Below are positions 25,464-32,576 of a DNA stretch of 64,000 bases, in pieces (the stretch's first letter is position 1; each line of letters starts with the position of its first letter). The stretch is from Prevotella sp. (GTDB lineage Bacteria > Bacteroidota > Bacteroidia > Bacteroidales > Bacteroidaceae): the NCBI GenBank assembly GCA_017469955.1, contig JAFUFJ010000020.1:1-64000 (forward strand), read 5' to 3'. A program made the translations under genes and the position numbers. The notes beneath the pieces are model-generated. The model saw nothing but the letters and a program-made list of their open reading frames with translations, had not been told where the DNA came from and made no database searches.

Positions 25464-26450
25464 ATGTCAGTTAAATCCCAACATAACAACATCCTGCTGG
25501 CCATATTAGGCTTTGCATCCGTAGTTGCCATTGTGGCATTGATTGGCTATTTCACCCTTGGAAGAAACGATGAGATCATACAAGGTGAAATAGAGGTTTC
25601 TGAATACCGCGTATCGAGCAAACTTCCCGGCCGCATTCTCGAGCTTCGCGTCAAAGAAGGCGACTATGTACACGTTGGCGACACGCTGGCAATCCTTGAA
25701 GTGCCTGAGGTTGAAGCCCAGAAGAGAGCAGCCGAGGCCACGGGCGATGCTGCTGAAGCCATAAGCGAGATGGCCGATAACGGTGCGCGCAAGGAACAAG
25801 TGCAGGCAGCATACCAGCTGTGGCAACAAGCCGAGGCTGCCAGTGATATCAGTAAAAAGACCTATGAGCGCGTGCAACGCCTTTTCGATGAGGGTGTGAT
25901 GAGTGCTCAGAAACGCGACGAAGCCTTTGCCGCTTACAAGGCTACTGAGGCTCAAGTAAAGGCTGCCAAGAGCCAATACGACATGGCAAAGAATGGAGCT
26001 CGTGCCGAAGAGCGTAAGGCTGCTGCCAAACAAGCGCAAGCTGCCAGGAGTGCAGTTGAGGTTGTTCAGTCGCTGCTTCGTGAGACTGTTCAGGTATCAC
26101 AGGTAGAAGGTGAGGTGAGCGACATTTATCCAAAAGTAGGAGAACTGGTAGGAACGGGCTCGCCTATCATGAGCATTTCGATGATGAACGACATGTGGGG
26201 AACCTTTAATGTACGTGAAGACCAGCTCAGCGGCATGTCTGTCGGCAGCACCATCAAGGCCTATCTGCCAGCATTTAAGCAAGATATCGAGCTGACAGTC
26301 TTCCATATCAAAGACGAAGGTTCCTATGCTGTATGGAAGGCAACCAAGGCCTCCGGCCAGTATGACCTGAAGACTTTTGAGGTAAAGGCCCGTCCTACGA
26401 CGGCTTTTGAAGGCCTTCGCCCCGGCATGTCTTTAATCGTAAAAGAATAA
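25464..26450 (+). CDS. HlyD/EmrA-type periplasmic adaptor
   Basis: 328 residues. It has an N-terminal membrane anchor (~12-33), then a biotinyl-lipoyl-like half (IEVSEYRVSSKLPGRILELRVKEGDYVHVGDTLAILE). A helical hairpin of Ala/Gln/Lys-rich repeats (~85-200) leads to the second lipoyl half (VSQVEGEVSDIYPKVGELVGTGSPIMSI) and a beta-barrel end. It bridges the ABC permeases and the TolC-like channel. Membership in the operon is clear from the spacing (26 bp upstream, 40 bp downstream). Confidence 0.9.
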   Translation: MSVKSQHNNILLAILGFASVVAIVALIGYFTLGRNDEIIQGEIEVSEYRVSSKLPGRILELRVKEGDYVHVGDTLAILEVPEVEAQKRAAEATGDAAEAISEMADNGARKEQVQAAYQLWQQAEAASDISKKTYERVQRLFDEGVMSAQKRDEAFAAYKATEAQVKAAKSQYDMAKNGARAEERKAAAKQAQAARSAVEVVQSLLRETVQVSQVEGEVSDIYPKVGELVGTGSPIMSISMMNDMWGTFNVREDQLSGMSVGSTIKAYLPAFKQDIELTVFHIKDEGSYAVWKATKASGQYDLKTFEVKARPTTAFEGLRPGMSLIVKE

Positions 26451-26490
26451 TTGCACACAGTTCTTCCTATCAGAACTGCCAGATGGCACT

Positions 26491-27654
26491 ATGTTAAAGA
26501 GAATCATCCAGATAGCCAAACGCGAATGTGGCATCATGCTTCGCAACCCCATCTATGGGTTCTGCATGGTGGTATTCCCCTTGTTGGTCATCCTCTTTTT
26601 CACATCACTCATGTCAGAAGGCCTGCCAACCGACATGCCCGTGGGCGTTGTCGACCTTGACGACACCCCTACTACCCGCCATCTCATCCGCACTCTCGAC
26701 AGTTTTCAGACCACCAAGATTGTGGCTCATTACCCTAATCTCAATGAAGCCCGCGAAGCAATCCAGAGCAATGAGATCTATGCCTTTCTACTCATCCCGA
26801 AAGGAACGACCGACGGTCTGCTGGCCTCCCGCCAGCCTGATGTGTCATTCTACTACAGCAGCACGACCCTTGTCGCAGGCTCTATGCTCTATCGCGACCT
26901 GAAAACCGCTACGACTCTGGCAGCAGCCTCGGTGGGTTCGGCCAAACTTTCCGCCTTGGGAAAGCGCCCCGATGAGATTAAATCCTTCCTGCAGCCCATC
27001 GCCATCGACCTGCACATGATCGGCAATCCATGGTCTGACTACAATGTTTACTTGACTACATCGATGGTTCCCGGCGTGCTGATGATCTTCATCTTCCTAC
27101 TTACAGCCTATTCCATCGGCACAGAATTGAAGTTCCGGCGTTCCCATGAGTGGATGGAAAAGGCCGGAGGCAACATATATGTGGCCATTGCGGGCAAGAT
27201 GTTGCCCCAGACTCTGGTGTTCCTTTTGATGTTCTTCGGCTTTGAATACTACATCTACGGAGCCTTGTTGTTCCCCCATCCGGGCGGTGTTCTTCCCATT
27301 CTCCTGTTAGGATTCCTTGCCGTCTTGTCGGCACAGTGCTTCGGCATCTTCGTCTTTGGACTGATGCCTTCTCTACGAATGTCGATGAGCATCTGCTCTC
27401 TGTGGGCAGTCCTGAGTTTCTCAGCCAGCGGATCAACCTTTCCCACGTCAGCGATGAGCCCGATGATCGAGGCCTTGGCCCAGCTGTTTCCTTTGCGGCA
27501 TTACTATATGATCTATCAGTCGGCCGTCTTCAACGGCTTCCCTCTGGGCTACTCGTGGCTTCATATCGTCGCGCTGCTGCTTTTCATCATGCTGCCGTTG
27601 TTCACCATCAAGAACATCAAGCGCGCCATGCTTGAGTACGTATACATTCCTTAG
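26491..27654 (+). CDS. ABC-2 type permease, first copy
   Basis: 387 residues with the ABC-2 membrane layout. One N-terminal helix (FCMVVFPLLVILFFTSLM) is followed by a ~150-residue periplasmic loop starting PVGVVDLDDTPTTRHL, then five C-terminal helices from ~185. The same fold occurs in the YhgE/YhhJ group that exports drugs or lipids with a TolC partner. The gene is followed after 13 bp by a second permease. No ATP-binding subunit is encoded in the operon, which is odd for an ABC exporter. Confidence 0.85.
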   Translation: MLKRIIQIAKRECGIMLRNPIYGFCMVVFPLLVILFFTSLMSEGLPTDMPVGVVDLDDTPTTRHLIRTLDSFQTTKIVAHYPNLNEAREAIQSNEIYAFLLIPKGTTDGLLASRQPDVSFYYSSTTLVAGSMLYRDLKTATTLAAASVGSAKLSALGKRPDEIKSFLQPIAIDLHMIGNPWSDYNVYLTTSMVPGVLMIFIFLLTAYSIGTELKFRRSHEWMEKAGGNIYVAIAGKMLPQTLVFLLMFFGFEYYIYGALLFPHPGGVLPILLLGFLAVLSAQCFGIFVFGLMPSLRMSMSICSLWAVLSFSASGSTFPTSAMSPMIEALAQLFPLRHYYMIYQSAVFNGFPLGYSWLHIVALLLFIMLPLFTIKNIKRAMLEYVYIP

Positions 27655-27667
27655 CCCGCCAGAAACC

Positions 27668-28930
27668 ATGACAAAAGAGACACTGCGACATAGGATTATC
27701 GACGGCCTGCGCGACATGTGCTACATCTGGGCCAAAGAGATGCGGAGCACCATCACCGACGAAGGCGTGCTCATCTTCTTCATTCTCGTGCCGCTTCTCT
27801 ACCCCTTGCTCTATTCATGGATCTACACCAACGAGGTCGTCCGTGAGGTTCCTGTGGCAGTAGTCGACCTGTCCCACTCGTCCCAGAGCCGTCAGTTCAT
27901 CCGCATGTTCGACGCTACTCCCGACGCCAAGATAGCCTACCACTGCAACAACCTTGCCGAAGCCGAACGGCTTGTCGAGCGACAAGTGGTGAAAGGCATC
28001 CTATACTTCCCCGACGACTTTGCCACTCAGCTGCTCCGCTCTGAGCAAACCCACGTAGGTGTCTATTGCGACATGAGCCTGATGCTCACCTATAAGGCCA
28101 TCTATCAGAGTGCACAAGGCGTAGCAGGGCGCATGGGATCGGGCATACAGATAGCGAAAAGCGGCAGCACCACCAAGCGTGATGCCGAGATAACGGCAGC
28201 TCCGCTGCACGTCAGCGAGGTACAGATGTTCAATTCCACTGGAGGTTATGGCAATGCCATCATACCAGGCGTGCTCATGCTCATCATCCAACAGACCCTG
28301 CTTCTGGGCATAGGATTGTCGGCAGGCACGGCCAGAGAGAACAACAGATATCAAGATCTCGTACCTATCAGCCACCATTACAACGGCATTTTCCGCATCG
28401 TTCTCGGCAAGTCCCTGTGCTATCTCATGATCTATTCCGTGCTTGCTGCCTATCTGGCTTTGGCCGTTCCCCGGCTGTTTGGCTACACTTCCATCTCCCA
28501 ACCCTCAGCCCTTCTCGGCATGATGGTGCCCTATCTGCTGGCATGCATCTTCTTCGGCATGTCCATCTCCTGCCTGGTTCGCTACCGCGAAAACGTGATG
28601 CTGCTCGTTGTCTTCATGAGTGTTCCGCTGTTGTTCCTCTCAGGCGTGTCGTGGCCCGAGAGCAACATCCCCGGCCTTTGGAAAGGCATCTCGCTGCTGT
28701 TCCCCTCCACTTTCGGCGTGAGAGCCTTCATTCGCGTCAATACGATGGGAGCCGCGTTGGGCAACATCCAGCCCGAATACATTGCCATGTGGGTGCAGGC
28801 TCTGGCCTATTTCTTCCTCACGTGCATCGTATATCAGCACCAGCTCAACCAGACTCGGCGCCATGCACGCGAGCATATACGCCAGCTCAAGCAGCGTATC
28901 GATGCCGCTCTTGAAGAAAAGAAGGACTGA
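27668..28930 (+). CDS. ABC-2 type permease, second copy
   Basis: I chose ATG 27668 (MTKETLRHRIIDGLRDMC), giving 420 residues. A start 12 codons earlier would overlap the upstream gene by 23 bp. The layout repeats the first permease: helix 1 (LIFFILVPLLYPLLYSWIY), loop starting PVAVVDLSHSSQSRQF, five C-terminal helices, then a charged tail (RRHAREHIRQLKQRIDA). The two permeases likely form a heterodimer. Last gene of the efflux operon; a family A array and a hairpin follow. Confidence 0.85.
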   Translation: MTKETLRHRIIDGLRDMCYIWAKEMRSTITDEGVLIFFILVPLLYPLLYSWIYTNEVVREVPVAVVDLSHSSQSRQFIRMFDATPDAKIAYHCNNLAEAERLVERQVVKGILYFPDDFATQLLRSEQTHVGVYCDMSLMLTYKAIYQSAQGVAGRMGSGIQIAKSGSTTKRDAEITAAPLHVSEVQMFNSTGGYGNAIIPGVLMLIIQQTLLLGIGLSAGTARENNRYQDLVPISHHYNGIFRIVLGKSLCYLMIYSVLAAYLALAVPRLFGYTSISQPSALLGMMVPYLLACIFFGMSISCLVRYRENVMLLVVFMSVPLLFLSGVSWPESNIPGLWKGISLLFPSTFGVRAFIRVNTMGAALGNIQPEYIAMWVQALAYFFLTCIVYQHQLNQTRRHAREHIRQLKQRIDAALEEKKD

Positions 28931-28937
28931 ACGTCTC

Positions 28938-29069
28938 GAGAAAGCTGTCCTTTCAGGGCGAGAATCCTATCCTTTCAGGACGAGAATCCTTAGCTTTCTC
29001 GCCAATAACCCTATCCTTTCTCACCCATAACCCTATGACTTCTCAGGCTGAAGCCATAGGTTTCTCAGG
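28938..29069 (+). repeat. family A 22-bp-pitch array, copy A2 (6 units)
   Basis: Six units start at 28938, 28960, 28982, 29004, 29026 and 29048. Units 1-3 open with GAGAA; units 3-6 carry TTCTC at positions 15-19. It lies between the convergent efflux operon and mrp and has one more unit than the other well-kept copies. Confidence 0.9.
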
Positions 29070-29099
29070 CCCTTCCCCGGCACTTCTGTGCGGGAAGGG
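29070..29099. terminator. hairpin between the efflux operon and mrp
   Basis: CCCTTCCCC...GGGAAGGG stem with GGCAC/GTGC extension in a 30-bp span, directly after array A2. It is suited to terminate both converging transcripts, although the T tract is weak. Confidence 0.5.
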
Positions 29100-29252
29100 A
29101 TAAAAATCATGTATTCTTTCCAGTGGCGTCACCTCGGCAACGACGGGCGTTTTGCCTGTCGTCCGGTGGCATTCCCGCTCCCTGCAGGCTCCTTTCATTC
29201 CTGCCATGGAGGCCATTGGGCGCCTTCACCGACGGCACTCGCCACTGCGTTT

Positions 29253-30332
29253 TCAGGCGTTCAGCCTCTTGCTTTCCTGCCTTCTCACCACCGTCACCAC
29301 GCTTTGCGCCAGCGAAAGGAAAGCCTGTCCGGTCGCAGTACTCGCGTCAAGTGCGGCAGGAGTGCCGTTGTCGCCCTGCTCACAGACGCTCTGTACGAGC
29401 GGTATCTGTGCCAGAAGAGGCAGGCCCAGCTGCTCTGCGAGCGGCTTGCAGCCGTCCTTTCCGAAGATGAAGTATCGATGGTCGGGCAGCTCGGCCGGCG
29501 TAAACCACGCCATGTTTTCTACGAGTCCAAGGATGGGCACGTTGATTTTCTCGTTCCGATACATGTCGATACCCTTGCGTGCATCGGCCAAAGCCACCTG
29601 CTGAGGGGTAGAGACGATGAGCGCTCCCGTGAGCTTCAAGGTCTGGAGTATGGTCAGATGAATGTCAGAAGTGCCGGGAGGAGTGTCGAGGATCAGGTAG
29701 TCAAGTGCTCCCCAGTCGGCATCAGCGATGAGTTGTTTCAGTGCCGATGTGGCCATGCCCCCTCGCCATATCGTGGCCGTATGGGGAGCGACAAAGAAGC
29801 CGATTGACAAGAGTTTTACCCCATAACGCTCGACAGGTTCGATGAGCGTCCGGCCGTCAACATCCACGCCATAGGGGTGTGCGTCCTCTACTCCGAACAT
29901 CTTTGGCATCGACGGTCCGAAGACATCCGTGTCGAGCAGGCCCACCTTGTAGCCCATGCGGGCCAGCGCAATGGCCAGGTTGGCTGAGACTGTCGACTTG
30001 CCTACACCGCCTTTCCCCGAGCTGACGGCTATGATATGCTTCACGTCGGGCAGCAGTTCGTCGGCTTTCGGACGAGGCTTCGAGAGAAATTCCGTCACGA
30101 TTGTCACCTTCACTTCTGGAGACACATGATAGTGAATGGCTGCCTCTGCGGCCTTGACTGTTGACCTCAGAAAGGGATCGGTGTCACGCGGAAAGACGAG
30201 AGTCACCCTCACTGCCATGCCGTTGATCACGATATCATCGCCTACCATCTGGCTTTCCACCAGGTTTTTCTTCGTTCCGGCATAGGTCACTGTTGCCAGA
30301 GCGTCACGTATTAAGTTTGGATACAATGTCAT
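29253..30332 (-). CDS. mrp: Mrp/NBP35-type iron-sulfur carrier ATPase
   Basis: 359 residues with start at ATG 30332 (MTLYPNLIRDAL). A longer frame to 30383 would begin upstream of the promoter box and is rejected. Residues ~1-85 are a DUF59/MIP18-like domain. The P-loop GKGGVGKST is at 106-114 (deviant Walker A of the MinD/Mrp group), followed by DTDVFGPSMPKMFG and DTPPGTSD. The protein is thought to bind and deliver Fe-S clusters in the cytoplasm. The usual CxxC near the C-terminus is not obvious. Single gene with its own promoter. Confidence 0.9.
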   Translation of the reverse strand: MTLYPNLIRDALATVTYAGTKKNLVESQMVGDDIVINGMAVRVTLVFPRDTDPFLRSTVKAAEAAIHYHVSPEVKVTIVTEFLSKPRPKADELLPDVKHIIAVSSGKGGVGKSTVSANLAIALARMGYKVGLLDTDVFGPSMPKMFGVEDAHPYGVDVDGRTLIEPVERYGVKLLSIGFFVAPHTATIWRGGMATSALKQLIADADWGALDYLILDTPPGTSDIHLTILQTLKLTGALIVSTPQQVALADARKGIDMYRNEKINVPILGLVENMAWFTPAELPDHRYFIFGKDGCKPLAEQLGLPLLAQIPLVQSVCEQGDNGTPAALDASTATGQAFLSLAQSVVTVVRRQESKRLNA

Positions 30333-30353
30333 CTGTCTCAATGTTTGTGAGTG

Positions 30354-30361
30354 CAAAGTTA
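30354..30361 (-). promoter_or_regulatory. -7 box of mrp
   Basis: Minus-strand TAACTTTG, 21 bp before ATG 30332; it decides against the longer upstream start. Confidence 0.6.
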
Positions 30362-30416
30362 CGGAAAGTTGAGGGCAGAACAAAAGAAATTTATTTCTTT
30401 TTTATGGCGAGACGGA

Positions 30417-30520
30417 GTAACTTTGCCGATTAGAAATCGGCGAAGTTACGCAAAAACGAGAGCAATGCAAAAAGAAAAGCCTCTCTTTTTTATGCCATCA
30501 ACCGGTAACTTCGCCGGTTT
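30417..30520. repeat. three-copy 16-bp motif upstream of mrp
   Basis: GTAACTTTGCCGATT (30417-30431) faces an inverted AAATCGGCGAAGTTAC (30434-30449), one mismatch, and a third direct copy GTAACTTCGCCGGTTT lies at 30505-30520. The first contains a plus-strand TAACTTTG (-7-like). Between them, 30447-30479 resembles the 39-bp repeat near miaA (41988-42026). The whole 448-bp gap (30333-30780) is filled by promoter, these motifs, array A3 and a terminator. Confidence 0.6.
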
Positions 30521-30526
30521 CTTCCT

Positions 30527-30636
30527 GAGAAAGCTTAGGTTTTAGCCCGAGAAGTCATAGCTTTCATGCCAATAAACCTTAGCTTTCTCACTGATAACTC
30601 TATGACTTCTCGGGCTAAAACCTAAGCTTTCTCGCT
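30527..30636 (+). repeat. family A 22-bp-pitch array, copy A3 (5 units)
   Basis: Units start at 30527, 30549, 30571, 30593 and 30615. It is the most symmetric copy: 30527-30560 and 30600-30633 are perfect 34-bp inverted arms around a 39-bp centre. It lies between the mrp 5' side and the terminator of the acidic-protein operon. Confidence 0.95.
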
Positions 30637-30705
30637 GGCAAGGCACACCCGGCTGGCGACGAAGCCTTGCGCTTGCGTGGCTCAACGGCCGTCTGCCTGC
30701 CGCAA

Positions 30706-30740
30706 AAAGCAAGGGAGCATGGCCCTGAAGCCATGCTCCC
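30706..30740 (-). terminator. terminator of the secreted/acidic protein operon
   Basis: Perfect 11-bp stem GGGAGCATGGC / GCCATGCTCCC (30713-30723 with 30730-30740), followed on the minus strand by TTGCTTTTTGC. Confidence 0.75.
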
Positions 30741-30780
30741 TACGGCCTTGGTCCGCAATGTTCAAGTTCCGGTTCCAGAC

Positions 30781-30975
30781 CTAATCCCAGATGTTATAGC
30801 GGGGATACAAGAAGTCATCCTCCTCGTCGTCCCAGTCGGGGGCGCCCTTTGCGAATCCCTCGTCTACCTCTTCATCGTCGACAAGCCAGTCTTTCTTGCT
30901 CGCCATCAGCGGGCTGTACGGCTGCGTTGCTATGCGCTCGGCAGCAGGAGCGATATAGTGTTTCTTCTGCATCAT
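30781..30975 (-). CDS. tiny acidic protein ending in IWD, copy 2
   Basis: 64 residues, no signal peptide. The N-terminus MMQKKHYIAPAAERI resembles the short leader-like start common to many Prevotella small proteins (KKxYxxPxxE). The middle has PLMASKKDW, the second half is strongly acidic (DWDDEEDD), and the end is YPRYNIWD. It is clearly a paralog of the 65-residue protein at 32353-32550. The gene starts 11 bp after a secreted protein with a DLQGR tail, as its paralog does. Function unknown; it may be a processed peptide or a partner of the large protein. Confidence 0.7.
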   Translation of the reverse strand: MMQKKHYIAPAAERIATQPYSPLMASKKDWLVDDEEVDEGFAKGAPDWDDEEDDFLYPRYNIWD

Positions 30976-30986
30976 GGCGTCCTCCG

Positions 30987-32279
30987 TTATTTTACGACCA
31001 CTTTACGGCCGTTCTTGATATATATTCCGCCTGACGGATGGTCTACACGTCGGCCTTGCAGGTCGTAGCAGACGTCGTCAAGAGGCTGCGATTCATATTG
31101 GTGGGCTACGATGTCAATGCCCGTTGTCTCGTCTTCCACGAAGTCGAAGTCTACATAGACGGTGCTCACCTGTTGCGCCTGCTCAGAGAGTTTGCTCTTG
31201 TCGAGGAAGGCTTTGTTGGCCGGCATGTAGGGGTTCTTGCTCTTGTTCAGCTTATAAAAGCCGATCACTCCTGCCGAGTTTACGTTCAGAACACGATAGT
31301 TGGCATCGTCGTTCGCGGTCTTACCGGCCATATAGGTGCCCGACAAGGCATTCGTTCCCGAGGCTGCTTCCGTAGGACTGCCGAGCACATGCTGTCCGGT
31401 TGGCTTCAGCTTACAGTCGGAAACCTCCGTCGAAGTACACTTCAGCAGCACGGGAGTGCCGGCCGGAACGGTCTGTCCCTGGTCGTACTGTTTCACAGGA
31501 TGGACAAACACCTGCCCGTCTTCCGTCGAGCTCTCTCTCACAAAGTAGGCACCCTCGACGCCTCCACCCATGGGAATTGTATAGGGGAAGGCTGTGCAAA
31601 GCGTCACCCAACAGTTGCCTTCGCTGTCGCGAACACGCTCTGAAGGCTGCACGGCAAAGTAGTTTTCATTCTCATCGATCGGCGTGATATACCACTTGGT
31701 CGTATGGTCTGTATTGGTCTTGCTGGCCGTAAACTTGGAAGAAGCATCCTGAAAATACATGTTTCCAAGGTCTACGCTCCAAAATAAATAAGACTTCTTT
31801 ACCTGAATATAGGCTGAATATAAGTTGTCAGAAGTGCTGATGGAGAGGTAAATGTCATTGAAATCGAAATTTCCAACCGATGATTTCCACGTACCAGTCG
31901 TAATGGTATGCACCCCGGTTCCTTGTGCTTGCACATCGTAAGAAGTACCGGTACGGCGCACAAAGTACATCACCGTCGACGGGTCGGTCAGCTGTTTTCC
32001 GCCGCTTACCAGATTGATGTCACCCTCCAGATACTGCGTTGCCCTCGCGATGGCTTTGTCGCGTGCCCCGTCAGTGTCATTGAAGAGCTTGGTTCCTCCA
32101 CCTGCAGCCGACACGATTGTATTATAGTTGAAGGCGTCGTTGACAAGACTCACGTAGTCGTCTGAGGTCGAAGCATTCGCATTTCTGATGCGATAATACC
32201 CGGTATTCGTCAGCTGGGCATCGGCCATCATCGGGAGAAACAGACAAGAAAGAGCAAGTAAGACTTTCTTCATAAACAT
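30987..32279 (-). CDS. secreted protein with DLQGR/NGKK C-terminal tail, copy 2
   Basis: 430 residues with signal peptide (MFMKKVLLALSCLFLPMMADA). The mature protein opens TNTGYYRIRNANAS, a ricin/lectin-like start shared with its paralog at 32577-34328. It ends CYDLQGRRVDHPSGGIYIKNGRKVVVK, the Prevotella-type C-terminal tail associated with surface or type IX-like export. The body is beta-rich with no recognised enzyme motif. A DETTGIDIV linker precedes the tail. It is followed after 11 bp by the tiny acidic protein copy 2. Substrate or ligand unknown. Confidence 0.75.
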   Translation of the reverse strand: MFMKKVLLALSCLFLPMMADAQLTNTGYYRIRNANASTSDDYVSLVNDAFNYNTIVSAAGGGTKLFNDTDGARDKAIARATQYLEGDINLVSGGKQLTDPSTVMYFVRRTGTSYDVQAQGTGVHTITTGTWKSSVGNFDFNDIYLSISTSDNLYSAYIQVKKSYLFWSVDLGNMYFQDASSKFTASKTNTDHTTKWYITPIDENENYFAVQPSERVRDSEGNCWVTLCTAFPYTIPMGGGVEGAYFVRESSTEDGQVFVHPVKQYDQGQTVPAGTPVLLKCTSTEVSDCKLKPTGQHVLGSPTEAASGTNALSGTYMAGKTANDDANYRVLNVNSAGVIGFYKLNKSKNPYMPANKAFLDKSKLSEQAQQVSTVYVDFDFVEDETTGIDIVAHQYESQPLDDVCYDLQGRRVDHPSGGIYIKNGRKVVVK

Positions 32280-32307
32280 TCTTGTGGTAGGTATGTTTGA
32301 AAGAACA

Positions 32308-32332
32308 GTGGGACTTCACCGAGAAGTCCCAC
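32308..32332 (-). terminator. hairpin between the two secreted/acidic pairs
   Basis: Perfect 10-bp stem GTGGGACTTC / GAAGTCCCAC with 5-nt loop, then TGTTCTTTC on the minus strand. It separates pair 1 from pair 2 and would reduce read-through. Confidence 0.65.
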
Positions 32333-32352
32333 CTTGTTTGCACTATCTTCGA

Positions 32353-32550
32353 TTAATCCCAGATGCTGAAATACGGAAGCGAATAGTCTTCTTCCTCCTC
32401 ATCGTCTTCCCAGTCATTGAAACCTTTGGCACCCTGTCCGCCGCCGTTCAGCAAGTCGTCATCGTCGGTTGGCACTGAGAACGAGGCCATTGTAACCTCA
32501 GTTACAGGGGCAAGTACTTCACACATCGGGTTGAAATATTCTTTTTTCAT
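32353..32550 (-). CDS. tiny acidic protein ending in IWD, copy 1
   Basis: 65 residues. MKKEYFNPMCEVLAP fits the same KKxYxxPxxE start as copy 2. Then come TMASFSVPTDDDD, GAKGFNDWEDDEEEED and the end YFSIWD. Shared with copy 2: the start, a MAS segment, a GA(K)..DW acidic block, a Pro, and the final IWD. No Cys pair or transmembrane segment. It starts 26 bp after the 583-residue secreted protein and is followed by a terminator hairpin. Two copies in the same relation to a secreted protein indicate a real functional unit. Confidence 0.7.
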   Translation of the reverse strand: MKKEYFNPMCEVLAPVTEVTMASFSVPTDDDDLLNGGGQGAKGFNDWEDDEEEEDYSLPYFSIWD

Positions 32551-32576
32551 ATCGCTGATCCTTTCTTCTTTTAAAA

